Assembly: GCA_024231855.1 (NCBI GenBank)
Contig: JAAEQD010000208.1
Coordinates: 56,424 to 120,423, forward strand
Direction of reading: 5' to 3'
From: Candidatus Zixiibacteriota bacterium
GTDB lineage: Bacteria; Zixibacteria; MSB-5A5; UBA10806; 4484-95
DNA length: 64,000 nt
The notes below the pieces were generated by a model. The model ran no database searches. It was not told the origin of the DNA and saw only the letters and a program-made list of their open reading frames with translations. The position numbers and the translations under genes were made by a program. Shown here piece after piece: positions 48,188 to 57,193 of the stretch; position 1 is the first letter of the stretch; each line of letters starts with the position of its first letter.

Positions 48188-49267
48188 TTGAAAGTCATTA
48201 AAATGATCATGATGAGAAAAGCAAGATTGAAACGCCAATTAACGATTCTGACACTTTCTTTTATAATAATATTACAACACTTAATCTTCGCCGAAACCAA
48301 TCCGGACTGCGATAAGATGCGGATAAACCGAATCTGCGCCCCTGATTTGCTGGAACCGGAAAATCGTAGCGCCATCCGCGACTCCTATATTATACTCGAC
48401 TGGTCTCGTCCTTGAGGTTCCAATATTTACCATCTTCAGGTTGATGATGACTCAACATTTAGAACGCCATTGATTGATGATAACGCTTTAACTATAACGC
48501 AATACGCTCATCCGTCATTTCCATTTCCCGATGACGAGTATTATTGGCGAGTAAAAGCCGGCGATGGCGTGATTTGGACGGAGTGGTCGGAAGCCTGGAG
48601 TTTTTTTATCGACACGCGTTTGCCATCCGGCGCGGTTTGTTCATCTCCCGATTCTATGGGCAACATATTTCCGGTCTCCTGGACGGCCGGCACTGATCCG
48701 TCTCCATCCAGCGGAATCGTGGCTTATAATATTTATGTAAGCGAAAACGATTCGCAAAATTACGAGATCTGGCTGGAGCATTACCAGGTCGGACTTATGG
48801 TGCTATTCAGGGATGGTCAACATGGCCACATTTATTATTTCGAGGCAATCGCCGTTGACAGCGCCGGTAATTATGAGGAAGTCACTTTCACTCCTGAATG
48901 CTCGACTTATGTGGATACATCGTTCGAAGGATATCAATGCGAGTATATGCCCGGCGACGTTAATATGTATAACGGCATCTGGCCACCGGCCGTAATCGGT
49001 GCCGATGTCACTTACCTAGTAAATTACTTTAGATCACACCCCTCGGGTCAGACCTGTATATTGGCCGGTTTTTGGTGTTCGGCCGATGCTAACGGCGATT
49101 GCATCATAGTAGGCAGCGATGTAACCAAGTTAGTGAACTACTTCAGGGGGCAAACAGAACTAAGCTATTGCATCGATTACGAACCGGCCTGGCATGATGC
49201 CGTGGAACTACCGCCATCGCCGCCTGAAAGTTGGCCGAACTGCGAAGGCAATGGTAATGTACGTTGA
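48188..49267 (+). pseudogene. Fibronectin-III-like dockerin protein interrupted by an in-frame TGA
   Basis: Start uncertain (TTG 48188 or ATG 48203). The frame gives a signal peptide (QLTILTLSFIIILQHLIFA), then LEPENRSAIRDSYIILDWSR-P and a TGA at 48413-48415. It continues in the same frame as GSNIYHLQVDDDSTFRTPLI, YYWRVKAGDG and WTEWSEAW. The stop therefore falls inside one continuous beta-sandwich domain. A second fibronectin-like domain (VSWTAGTDPSPSSGIVAYNI, VSENDS) resembles one near the C-terminus of the giant protein. A complete dockerin-like module ends it (EYMPGDVNMYNGIWPP, ADANGDCIIVGSD, WPNCE) before TGA 49267. It is either a recent pseudogene or a read-through case; everything after the stop still looks constrained. 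Confidence 0.72.
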
Positions 49268-49346
49268 TTATTTGGCGGGTAGGTCAGAAGCCCTGTTCTC
49301 CTGGCATTCGACTTAAGCATTCATTAGAAATTGATAAAAACAATCG

Positions 49347-51488
49347 ATGAGTAATGCGAAAAAAATATTCATATTTGTAATTATATTGGGCTTGTTCGCA
49401 TGCCCAAATACGGTTGCCCAACCGCAATTTGAATTCTGTAATAATTTTATTCAAAATATTAGTTTTGTTACAGGTGCGGATGAGGGTATAGAACGAAATC
49501 TCGATGATAATTTTGGCTGGATGCAAGAGCAGGGATACACTCATCTCAGGTATTTTGGCATTTACGCCAACGCTTTTCATACTTTCCCATCACCTACCTT
49601 GGATGCGAATGGTTATCCGACTAATTCATCTCTCGAATCCGTTCTGGAAATTTTGATAGACAAAGCGAATCAACATGGAATTATCGTTAATTTCGACGGT
49701 TGGGAGGTCATCGCAGAATCAAATTACGACACGACACAAACCGGATTTGGTTATCTCACTGAAGCGGAAGTTGGCGAGGTGGTTCAGGAGGTTCTGGCCC
49801 TGGGTGTAACGATGATCTCCGAAGAGCAATTTGGAGGGAGCTACCTTCAGGCCATTCAGGAGGCCACTTCTCAGTCGGGGGCTATACATGAAACAACCGC
49901 CGGCATGTGGTGGACGTATGATGTGTTTGCCGATGAGCAATTAGCAAGCGTATTCAGTTTTTATTTCTATGATCAGGCGGAGATTGATTCGATGGGACCA
50001 TATCATCCGGCTAATTTGGCTAACCTCCATATTTACGCTGAGGGATCTCATTACTACGACGTACCTTTTTCCATAGCGGTAGGCTCATTCGGCCTTATGG
50101 ATGCCGAAAACTGGAAAAACGTGCTGCTGTTTGCCCAGATACAATATCAGCCCGAGCGGTTTTCGATTGAGGAAGAGGATAGGAATTTTTACCTCTGGAA
50201 TCCAACATTTAATTTTATGGATCATGTCGGGAACGAAATTGTATCTCTCGCCGAAAATCCCTTTGAAGAACGGCCTATTGTTAATCTGATATATGATACA
50301 TCTGCCTTGTTCTCAGGATCATTCATCCCCTCTGTGAGCGCGTCGTATGTAACCAATCCAGCCATAATCAACACCTTTACACTCATGGGTTACAGAGTCA
50401 TTGTCACGGTAGATTCTTATTTGCCTGATGTCGATTATTATTATGCTTTGCTCGCCGGAGGAGCCGACCAATATAATATAGCTCCGCTTCCGGATTATGT
50501 CCTTCCACTTTTAAACAGCGATGCTACCGTTTTTTTACAGCCAACATTCGGCATTCCCGATGAAAATGACGCACCGGATTGGCTTCCGGTTAGAGAATAC
50601 TTCGGATTGCCTTCCGGAGATACATACACCCTGACGGATTTGATACCGGAGAGCGCGATTTTTAACGGATTTTCTGTCAAGTGGGGGGGAGCAAGCCTTA
50701 CCATCACGCCACGCGTTGAGTATCTCCCCACCTCACAAATAGATACTACTGACGCTTCTGTTGCATTGTCGGGTGAAGTTTTTTCAGAAGATGTAGCGCT
50801 AATTATTTCCAATGAGAACAAATTCCTAATCAACAGCAATGTGATTCACCTTGAAGCTTCATACATATTGTCAGAAGTAATTTCCGGACCTCTAAATGAA
50901 CCGGCAATGGCAGATATCGCAATTACCAATGATCAAGCTATTATTTTTAGCGAATACAGTACAGCTATTAATCTTGATTTGCCCTGGTCCGGTGAAACGC
51001 ATATCACGAGGTATAATCCTCAAGGCGCTATAATACTTGATGATTATATCATCATAGAGGGTAATTACACTTCAACATTGACAAGGGGAGAACTAGTAGT
51101 TCTTACCGATTTGTTTCCTTTCGATTCAATTGAATATCTACCCGGGGATGTAAACATGGCAAACGGCGCCTGGCCGCCGATGGTTATCGGCGGCGATGTG
51201 ACCTATCTGGTTAACTATTTCCGTGGTATGGAGAGCAGCCCGCCTTGTCGGTTTGACGGATTCTGGTGCTCGGCCGATGCCAATGGCGATTGCCGTGTGA
51301 TCGGTAGTGATGTGACCAAGCTTGTGACCTACTTCAGAGGATTGACCTCGCTGAGCTATTGCACAGATTTCGAACCGGCCTGGCATGACCCATCAGAGCT
51401 ACCGCCATCCGCGCCATCGGGTTGGCCAAACTGTGACGAGCCTACCGTAACATCCGGGAAAAATATTACATCTGACAAATCAAACTAG
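49347..51488 (+). CDS. Secreted TIM-barrel-like protein (putative glycosidase) with dockerin-like module
   Basis: 713 residues. Signal peptide (KKIFIFVIILGLFACPNTVAQ). Residues ~40-310 read like a (beta/alpha)8 barrel: QGYTHLRYFGIYA, LIDKANQHGIIVNFDGWEVI, VLALGVTMISEEQFGG, GAIHETTAGMWW, FAQIQYQPERF. Residues ~330-450 look like a flavodoxin-like domain (INTFTLMGYRVIVTV, YYALLAGGADQY), and a beta-sandwich follows (~460-590), the layout of several clan-A glycoside hydrolases. Glu pairs such as ISEEQ could be catalytic, but no family signature is certain. The last ~110 residues are the dockerin-like module (EYLPGDVNMANGAWPP, GGDVTYLVNYF, ADANGDCRVIGSD, WPNCD). No ribosome binding site is obvious. 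A dockerin on a possible polysaccharide hydrolase is the classic cellulosome arrangement. Confidence 0.62.
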   Translation: MSNAKKIFIFVIILGLFACPNTVAQPQFEFCNNFIQNISFVTGADEGIERNLDDNFGWMQEQGYTHLRYFGIYANAFHTFPSPTLDANGYPTNSSLESVLEILIDKANQHGIIVNFDGWEVIAESNYDTTQTGFGYLTEAEVGEVVQEVLALGVTMISEEQFGGSYLQAIQEATSQSGAIHETTAGMWWTYDVFADEQLASVFSFYFYDQAEIDSMGPYHPANLANLHIYAEGSHYYDVPFSIAVGSFGLMDAENWKNVLLFAQIQYQPERFSIEEEDRNFYLWNPTFNFMDHVGNEIVSLAENPFEERPIVNLIYDTSALFSGSFIPSVSASYVTNPAIINTFTLMGYRVIVTVDSYLPDVDYYYALLAGGADQYNIAPLPDYVLPLLNSDATVFLQPTFGIPDENDAPDWLPVREYFGLPSGDTYTLTDLIPESAIFNGFSVKWGGASLTITPRVEYLPTSQIDTTDASVALSGEVFSEDVALIISNENKFLINSNVIHLEASYILSEVISGPLNEPAMADIAITNDQAIIFSEYSTAINLDLPWSGETHITRYNPQGAIILDDYIIIEGNYTSTLTRGELVVLTDLFPFDSIEYLPGDVNMANGAWPPMVIGGDVTYLVNYFRGMESSPPCRFDGFWCSADANGDCRVIGSDVTKLVTYFRGLTSLSYCTDFEPAWHDPSELPPSAPSGWPNCDEPTVTSGKNITSDKSN

Positions 51489-51510
51489 ACTTTCGATCCG
51501 ATTGAATCCT

Positions 51511-51538
51511 AAAACCCCGTCTTGCCGCGGGGTTTTTT
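51511..51538 (+). terminator. Terminator of the TIM-barrel gene
   Basis: AAAACCCCG pairs with CGGGGTTTT around an 8-base loop, with a six-T tail. TTGACT starts 2 bases later (51540). Confidence 0.85.
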
Positions 51539-51539
51539 A

Positions 51540-51568
51540 TTGACTTTCATATCAAACATTGATTACCT
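51540..51568 (+). promoter_or_regulatory. Possible promoter of the tandem fibre genes
   Basis: TTGACT (51540-51545), a 17-base spacer and TTACCT; the -10 is poor. Included because of the repeated terminator-then-TTGAC arrangement. Confidence 0.3.
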
Positions 51569-51662
51569 TCCTACAATCAGGCAGCGCTGATTAAGCAACA
51601 CGAATGTTAAGACTTCAAAACTAAATGCTTTTTACCTTTCAACTCTAAAAAGGAGTGGGTGT

Positions 51663-53861
51663 ATGTCAAGCTTTATAAAGATGCTTGCAGTAATCGCGGT
51701 ACTGTTTGCTTCCATGATTGCAACGGCAGTCGCGGAAATCCCTCGCCAGATTTCATTCCAGGGGATACTTAAAGATTCATCAGGTGAAATCGTAGAAGAT
51801 TCAGTTTATTTGGTAACTTTTACAATCTATGATGATACCACCGCCGACAATATCTGGTGGCAGGAAGGGCAGGATGTTGAAACCGAGGATGGGTATTTTA
51901 CAGTGCTCCTCGGCTCAGTCAATCCGGTTGAGGACAGTGTTTTCGATGGCTCATCACGATATCTGGGAATCCAGATTGATGGCGAGTCGGAAATGCAGCA
52001 ACGGCTGCCGATTACCTCAACCGCCCATGCCTACAGGTCCGCCGATAGTGGTGGCGGCGCGGATGATGATTGGATTAGTGACGGTGATAACGTTTATCGG
52101 ATTGATGGCAATGTCGGGGTGGGCACATTGGCGCCCCAAGCAAGGTTTCAGGTGAGAGCGTTGGCCGGTCAAAAAGCCATGCTCATCAAAGGAGACGATC
52201 CCGATCCTATGCTGGATGCAGATGTTGAAAGTGATTTCATGGTGAATCCACACTCGGGAACGGGAAAAAGTTTCAGGATTCGCAGCTACACAGAAGATGG
52301 GGTGCTCAGGAACAATCTGGTGGTTACTAATGAGTTCACACATCCCAGCGTACCGGATCTAGTTCTTCAACCCGATGATGGCAATGTCGGCGTTGGTACA
52401 TCGAATCCGCAGCATAAGCTGCATGTCCAAGGCGTCGTAAGAAGTCGAAGTCATGAATCTGATCCATATTATGCAGATTTTGCATCAAGGTACAACTACA
52501 ATGAGTCTTTTTATCTAAATGTTAGAGGCGGCGATCCCGTGGATACAAAAATATTGGGATTTGGAAATACTGATACGTTGCTAAGCAGCTATTCCGCACC
52601 TAATGCTTTAATCGTGAAAGGAATTACTGGTAATGTAGGGGTAGGGACAACGAATCCATCAACAAAGCTAGATGTGTCCGGGGCTGTTACTGCCTCTACT
52701 TACTATGGCGATGGCTCCAACCTTACCGGCATCTCCGGTAGCGGCGACGATGATTGGACGATAAATGGAAATGAAATCTATCATCTCAACGGTAATGTTG
52801 GTATCGGGACAACGAGTCCCTCGGAAAGGTTGGATGTAAATGGCGATATCAGAACGCAATCCGGTGACTTGAAATCACCAACGCGCTTCGCCTTGCTTAC
52901 CGATGGTGGCGCCGCGCAAATACTAAAAGCTGGCGCTCTTGCTGTTACCGGAAGTTATGCCAATGATCCGCCAAGCAGCGGTCTATATGTGCAGGGCAAA
53001 GCGGGCATAGGAACCACCAGCCCCGATGCCAAGCTTACCGTTCTCACGCCTAGTGGTGCGGCCGGCGCGTTTCGAACTACTAGCTCAGGCTCAGTATCTT
53101 TGTGGGCTTTTAATGAATCTGGAGTAGGGTTATCTTGCGGTACCGGCGGTTCTAGTTCGGCCGCTTTTCATCCAATTGCATATAATAATGATGCCAGAAA
53201 ACTTGCTATAGAATGTGACGGGAGCATTGAAGCTACCGGCACGATTGAGGCTAACTCCTCCTGGAGCGGGGTAAATGCGATTACCGGCACAAACTCAGGG
53301 AATTACTCTGGAGTAGCGGGAATAAACACATCCAATGGTAATGGCATTTATGGAAGCAGTGTCTCCGGTTACGCGGGTTATTTCAGTGGAAATGTCAGAG
53401 TTACCGGTTATCTTTATAAGGATGGCGGCGGTTTCCAAATAGATCACCCGCTTGATCCTGAAAATAAATACCTCAACCATTCATTCGTTGAAAGCCCTGA
53501 TATGAAAAACATTTATGACGGTGTTGCTATACTTGATAAGAATGGTGAAGCGTCGGTTGAGCTTCCAGAATATTTTGACGCCTTGAATAAGGATTTTAGA
53601 TATCAACTGACCTGTATCGGCGGTTTTGCGAATGTATATATAGCTCAAGAGATTGAGAACAACAGATTTGGAATTGCCGGGGGAGTGTCCGGTATGAAAA
53701 TTTCATGGCAGGTGACGGGCATTCGAAATGATGCAATTGCTCAAGCTGATAGAATCCCAATTGAGATTGTTAAATCCGACGAAGAAAAAGGGAAATACAT
53801 TCATCCGGAAGTTTATGGTAAACCCATGGATACGCGTATAGGCCAATTAAATCAAAAGTAG
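51663..53861 (+). CDS. Fibre-like protein with YQG domain and GGFQIDHPLDP-type C-terminal domain
   Basis: 732 residues behind AAAAAGGAG. Signal peptide (MLAVIAVLFASMIATAVA). YQG domain ~22-130 (ISFQGILKDSSGEIVEDSVY, YLGIQIDGESEMQQRLPITS). DDDWISDGDNVYRI and four VGVGT/VGIGT fibre motifs alternate with beta-rich stretches and YYGDGSNLTGIS segments. The C-terminal ~130 residues (GGGFQIDHPLDPENKYLNHS, FVESPDMKNIYDG, FRYQLTCIGG, ISWQVTGIR) form a domain I have seen at the ends of many large secreted bacterial proteins but whose function is unnamed. No dockerin partner follows; a paralogue starts 25 bases later. Confidence 0.78.
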   Translation: MSSFIKMLAVIAVLFASMIATAVAEIPRQISFQGILKDSSGEIVEDSVYLVTFTIYDDTTADNIWWQEGQDVETEDGYFTVLLGSVNPVEDSVFDGSSRYLGIQIDGESEMQQRLPITSTAHAYRSADSGGGADDDWISDGDNVYRIDGNVGVGTLAPQARFQVRALAGQKAMLIKGDDPDPMLDADVESDFMVNPHSGTGKSFRIRSYTEDGVLRNNLVVTNEFTHPSVPDLVLQPDDGNVGVGTSNPQHKLHVQGVVRSRSHESDPYYADFASRYNYNESFYLNVRGGDPVDTKILGFGNTDTLLSSYSAPNALIVKGITGNVGVGTTNPSTKLDVSGAVTASTYYGDGSNLTGISGSGDDDWTINGNEIYHLNGNVGIGTTSPSERLDVNGDIRTQSGDLKSPTRFALLTDGGAAQILKAGALAVTGSYANDPPSSGLYVQGKAGIGTTSPDAKLTVLTPSGAAGAFRTTSSGSVSLWAFNESGVGLSCGTGGSSSAAFHPIAYNNDARKLAIECDGSIEATGTIEANSSWSGVNAITGTNSGNYSGVAGINTSNGNGIYGSSVSGYAGYFSGNVRVTGYLYKDGGGFQIDHPLDPENKYLNHSFVESPDMKNIYDGVAILDKNGEASVELPEYFDALNKDFRYQLTCIGGFANVYIAQEIENNRFGIAGGVSGMKISWQVTGIRNDAIAQADRIPIEIVKSDEEKGKYIHPEVYGKPMDTRIGQLNQK

Positions 53862-53886
53862 TCGAATTTATTTAAGGAGAGGATTT

Positions 53887-56343
53887 ATGCAAACCATACT
53901 AAAAATTGCAAGCGCACTCAGCTTGATATTTATCATGATGGCACTATCCGCATCAGCGGAGATCCCCCGGCAAATTTCCTTCCAGGGGATACTTGAAGAT
54001 TCAGTCGAAGTTATTGTTGTAGATTCAACGTATCCAGTAACTTTCACTATCTACGATGATTCCATCGGCGTCAATATCTGGTGGCAGGAAGAGCAGGATA
54101 TTGAAACCGAGGATGGTTACTTCACCGTGCTTCTCGGCTCGGTTAATCCGATTGAAGACAGCGTCTTCGATGGCTCATCACGATATCTGGGAATCCAGAT
54201 TGATGGCGAGGCGGAAATGCGGCAACGGCTGCCGATTACCTCAACCGCCTATGCCTACAGATCCGCCGATAGCGGCGGCGGTGCTGATGATGATTGGGCA
54301 ATTGATGGGGATAATGTTTATCGGATTGAGGGCAATGTCGGTATAGGAACAAGCGATCCCTGGTCAAAGCTGACCGTGAGCGGCGTTATCTCTTCGGATC
54401 TTGGCTCCGGAGATCCAGCGTATGTTTTTTCGCATAATGGCATCAGATATTTTACTACCTATGTCCTGGATGGACTCAGTTGGAGGGTTGCCAGATATGA
54501 TGATGACGGTAATTTCATAAATGCCCCGCTTTCGATTGCCAGAGCAAATGGCAATATTAATTTTGATTATGGAACATTGTTTGTTGATGCCGAAAATGAT
54601 AGGATTGGCATTGGCACAACAAGTCCGCTTGCGACCCTGGATATTGTAGGAGGCAATTATGATTTGTCGGCCAGTGAAGGAGATTTCAGAATCGGCAGTG
54701 ATGATTATCGGCTCAAAATTGGCGTTCGCACAGACATCGATGGCGGCGATGTATTCATTCGCCCTGAAGGTGGATCCGGACGGATGTTCTTGGGATCAGG
54801 TTATCCTTATTATTCTGTTATTCTGGACAGGAAAGGGGTCGGGCTTGGGATAAATTCTCCAGAGGCTAGGCTCCATGTACGGGCGACTAGTTTTTATAAC
54901 ACTGGTTTTAAACTTGAAACAGACGATAACAGGATGATGACCCTGGCCCATATTTCGAGGGCTACTGGGTATTCAGATGATGGCTCCACTCTTGCCGCAC
55001 TTCTTATAGAAGATACATATTCCGCGGGGGGAACTCCTATTGCATTACGTGTAAAGCAAAGCCGCTGGGCTGGGGAAGCTGCATATTTTTCTGGCGGATA
55101 TGGCATTAGAGTTGATTCTCTACGTTTGGATGGTCATTCGATTAGATCTTTGGCATCTCAGTCCTTGAGCTTGATACCTGGATCTGGCAATGTTGAGGTT
55201 GATGGTTCAGTGGTGGCGACCACTTACTACGGCGACGGCTCCAATCTAACCGGCATCTCAGGCAGCACCGACAATGATTGGACGATAAATGGAGACGAAA
55301 TCTATCACTTGAATGGCAATGTTGGCATCGGTACTTCAAACCCATCCACTCCCTTCCATCTATATCACTCAACAACAAATGGAGTAGCTTTATTTGAAAG
55401 TGGAGATTCTGAGGCGACGATCAATTTTAAGGATAACTCAACAACAGCTAATCCACGGCTTGGCGCTCAAGGTAACAATATGGTGTTTTTAACAGACAGT
55501 TCAATTCCACGAATGACAATAGCAAGCGGCGGCAATGTTGGCATTGGCACGGAAAGCCCAGCCGCTAAACTTGATGTTCGTACGGCAGGAACCGGGCATG
55601 GAATATACGCTGAATCGCACTCGGCTTTAAGTCATTTCGCCGCTGTTACCGGCCGGGCCAAAGCCGATGGCGGATCGGGCGTGTATGGCGAAACCTGGTC
55701 GCTGGGCAAGCCGCTTGGTAGTAGTGTAGCTGTTTATGGTTGGTGCCCCGAACCGGGCGCGGCTGTTGGCGGCGCGGCTTTAGGTGTTTTAGGTAGGGTC
55801 AATTCTTATCAGGATCCGGGCAACTCATCGGTACCGTGCGGCGTTTTCGGCTGGGCGACGGCAACCTCCGGGATTAATGCCGGTATCTGGGGCGAGACGG
55901 ATTCCCCATCAGGCTTTGGTGTCTATTCAGCCGGTGCTCTGGCGGTGGACGGCGATTTCAATTGTAATGGCACGAAAAGCGCGGTAGTTTCGACCAATTC
56001 CGGTTCGCGGGCGTTATACTGCCAGGAATCGCCCGAAATCTGGTTTGAAGATTTCGGCGAAGGACAATTGGCCAATGGCAAAACTAATATCAGGCTAGAT
56101 GAGCTTTTCCTTGAAACCGTTACAATCAACGAATTACATCCGATGAAGGTTTTTGTTCAGTTGAATGACAATTGCGAAGGCGTCTATGTTAAAAGAGGTA
56201 CTACCGGTTTCGATATAATCGAATTGCGGGATGGTATCAGCGATGCTCGTTTTACATATCGTGTAGTCGCTAAAAGAAAGGGATTCGAAGATAAAAGACT
56301 TGAAGTTGTTGGAAATTTCCCGGTGGTCAATTCTAACCAATAA
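53887..56343 (+). CDS. Fibre-like protein, tandem paralogue with a different C-terminal domain
   Basis: 818 residues behind AAGGAGAGG. The first ~150 residues nearly repeat the upstream gene, with long identical DNA stretches (around 51950-52020 and 54175-54250). The YQG domain and DDDWAIDGDNVYRI linker are followed by VGIGT fibre units, a shared YYGDGSNLTGISGS segment, and a Gly-rich part (GVYGETWSLG, GVFGWATAT, GIWGETDSP). The C-terminus is of another kind: YCQESPEIWFEDFGEGQLAN, NELHPMKVFVQLNDNCEGVY, FTYRVVAKRKGFE. This domain also closes many secreted bacterial proteins and has no known role. No terminator lies between it and the gene upstream, so they form an operon. Confidence 0.78.
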   Translation: MQTILKIASALSLIFIMMALSASAEIPRQISFQGILEDSVEVIVVDSTYPVTFTIYDDSIGVNIWWQEEQDIETEDGYFTVLLGSVNPIEDSVFDGSSRYLGIQIDGEAEMRQRLPITSTAYAYRSADSGGGADDDWAIDGDNVYRIEGNVGIGTSDPWSKLTVSGVISSDLGSGDPAYVFSHNGIRYFTTYVLDGLSWRVARYDDDGNFINAPLSIARANGNINFDYGTLFVDAENDRIGIGTTSPLATLDIVGGNYDLSASEGDFRIGSDDYRLKIGVRTDIDGGDVFIRPEGGSGRMFLGSGYPYYSVILDRKGVGLGINSPEARLHVRATSFYNTGFKLETDDNRMMTLAHISRATGYSDDGSTLAALLIEDTYSAGGTPIALRVKQSRWAGEAAYFSGGYGIRVDSLRLDGHSIRSLASQSLSLIPGSGNVEVDGSVVATTYYGDGSNLTGISGSTDNDWTINGDEIYHLNGNVGIGTSNPSTPFHLYHSTTNGVALFESGDSEATINFKDNSTTANPRLGAQGNNMVFLTDSSIPRMTIASGGNVGIGTESPAAKLDVRTAGTGHGIYAESHSALSHFAAVTGRAKADGGSGVYGETWSLGKPLGSSVAVYGWCPEPGAAVGGAALGVLGRVNSYQDPGNSSVPCGVFGWATATSGINAGIWGETDSPSGFGVYSAGALAVDGDFNCNGTKSAVVSTNSGSRALYCQESPEIWFEDFGEGQLANGKTNIRLDELFLETVTINELHPMKVFVQLNDNCEGVYVKRGTTGFDIIELRDGISDARFTYRVVAKRKGFEDKRLEVVGNFPVVNSNQ

Positions 56344-56403
56344 CAAGTCGAGAAAAATAAAAAAAAATTCTAGATGTTCAATAACAAGTTCATCTAATTT
56401 AGA

Positions 56404-56434
56404 GCTTGACTTATTATCAAGCATATACGATAAT
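56404..56434 (+). promoter_or_regulatory. Promoter with overlapping inverted repeat, upstream of the MORN lipoprotein
   Basis: TTGACT (56406-56411), a 17-base spacer and GATAAT (56429-56434). A perfect inverted repeat GCTTGA/TCAAGC (56404-56422) covers the -35, so a repressor site is plausible. Leader ~160 bases. Confidence 0.5.
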
Positions 56435-56601
56435 TCTTTAGAGCATGCATCAAGATACCGCAGCCGGGAACGTGGATGACAGGAAACGCCGGTTTCCATT
56501 TCAACAGAGGGCGGCAACTTTTCAAAGCTAATGAAATAACCGAACTTCTTTTTTTACTGCTTCGATAAAGGGAAGTAATTTTTAAAAGCTAGAGGTTTGA
56601 A

Positions 56602-57069
56602 ATGATAGCTCCTAAAGCAACCCTAAATTTGATGCTCTTAATAGTCATTGTATGCTGTTCGATAGCCGCATGTGATAGCTCAAATTTGGAAAAAAGAACG
56701 ACCTTGTATCCGAATGGCCAATTAAAAGAGGAATGGACCGTTATACTGGATGCTGATTCCAATTATATCTCTCAGGGTTTATACGTAGCCTGGCATGAAA
56801 ACGGGCAAAAACAACAGGAGGAGTATTGGGATAGTGGAAAGCTAAACGGCAGATTCATAACCTGGTACGATAATGGAATTAAGCGGCAAACGGGAGCCTA
56901 TAAAGACGGCAAAATGAATTGTATCTATATGGAATGGAGCCCGGATGGGAAAAAGGTTGTCGAGGGCGAAATGGTAGCTGGCTTAAATCAAGGCAAATGG
57001 ACATTTTGGGATGAAAATGGCAATATATATAAACAAGATGATTTTAAAGACGGAGAGTTAATCGAATAA
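56602..57069 (+). CDS. MORN-repeat lipoprotein
   Basis: 155 residues behind AGAGG. Residues 8-24 are a lipoprotein signal (LNLMLLIVIVCCSIAAC) with lipobox Cys24, so it should be lipidated and membrane-attached. The rest is 5-6 MORN-2 type repeats: TLYPNGQLKEEW, AWHENGQKQQEEYWDSGKLN, WYDNGIKRQTGAYKDGKM, WSPDGKKVVEGEM, FWDENGNIYKQDDFKDGEL. Such repeats form an extended beta-sheet; in bacteria they are found in surface lipoproteins of unknown role. It has its own promoter and sits among the fibre genes. Confidence 0.8.
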   Translation: MIAPKATLNLMLLIVIVCCSIAACDSSNLEKRTTLYPNGQLKEEWTVILDADSNYISQGLYVAWHENGQKQQEEYWDSGKLNGRFITWYDNGIKRQTGAYKDGKMNCIYMEWSPDGKKVVEGEMVAGLNQGKWTFWDENGNIYKQDDFKDGELIE

Positions 57070-57193
57070 AAGAAGGGAGGTGCGCAAGAATATTTTGAAG
57101 AATTTAGATATCCGAATTAATACCTTTTCAAAACTGCTTCAAATATTAATGAGCATAACCAATTCAACTTAATACAGGATTTGGGGGTTGTAA

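Noticed and set aside
48413..48415. TGA reassigned to glycine (code 25) or tryptophan (code 4)
   Set aside because: Only one internal TGA was found in 64 kb, and the barrel gene ends naturally at TGA. A recoded genome would show many internal TGAs.
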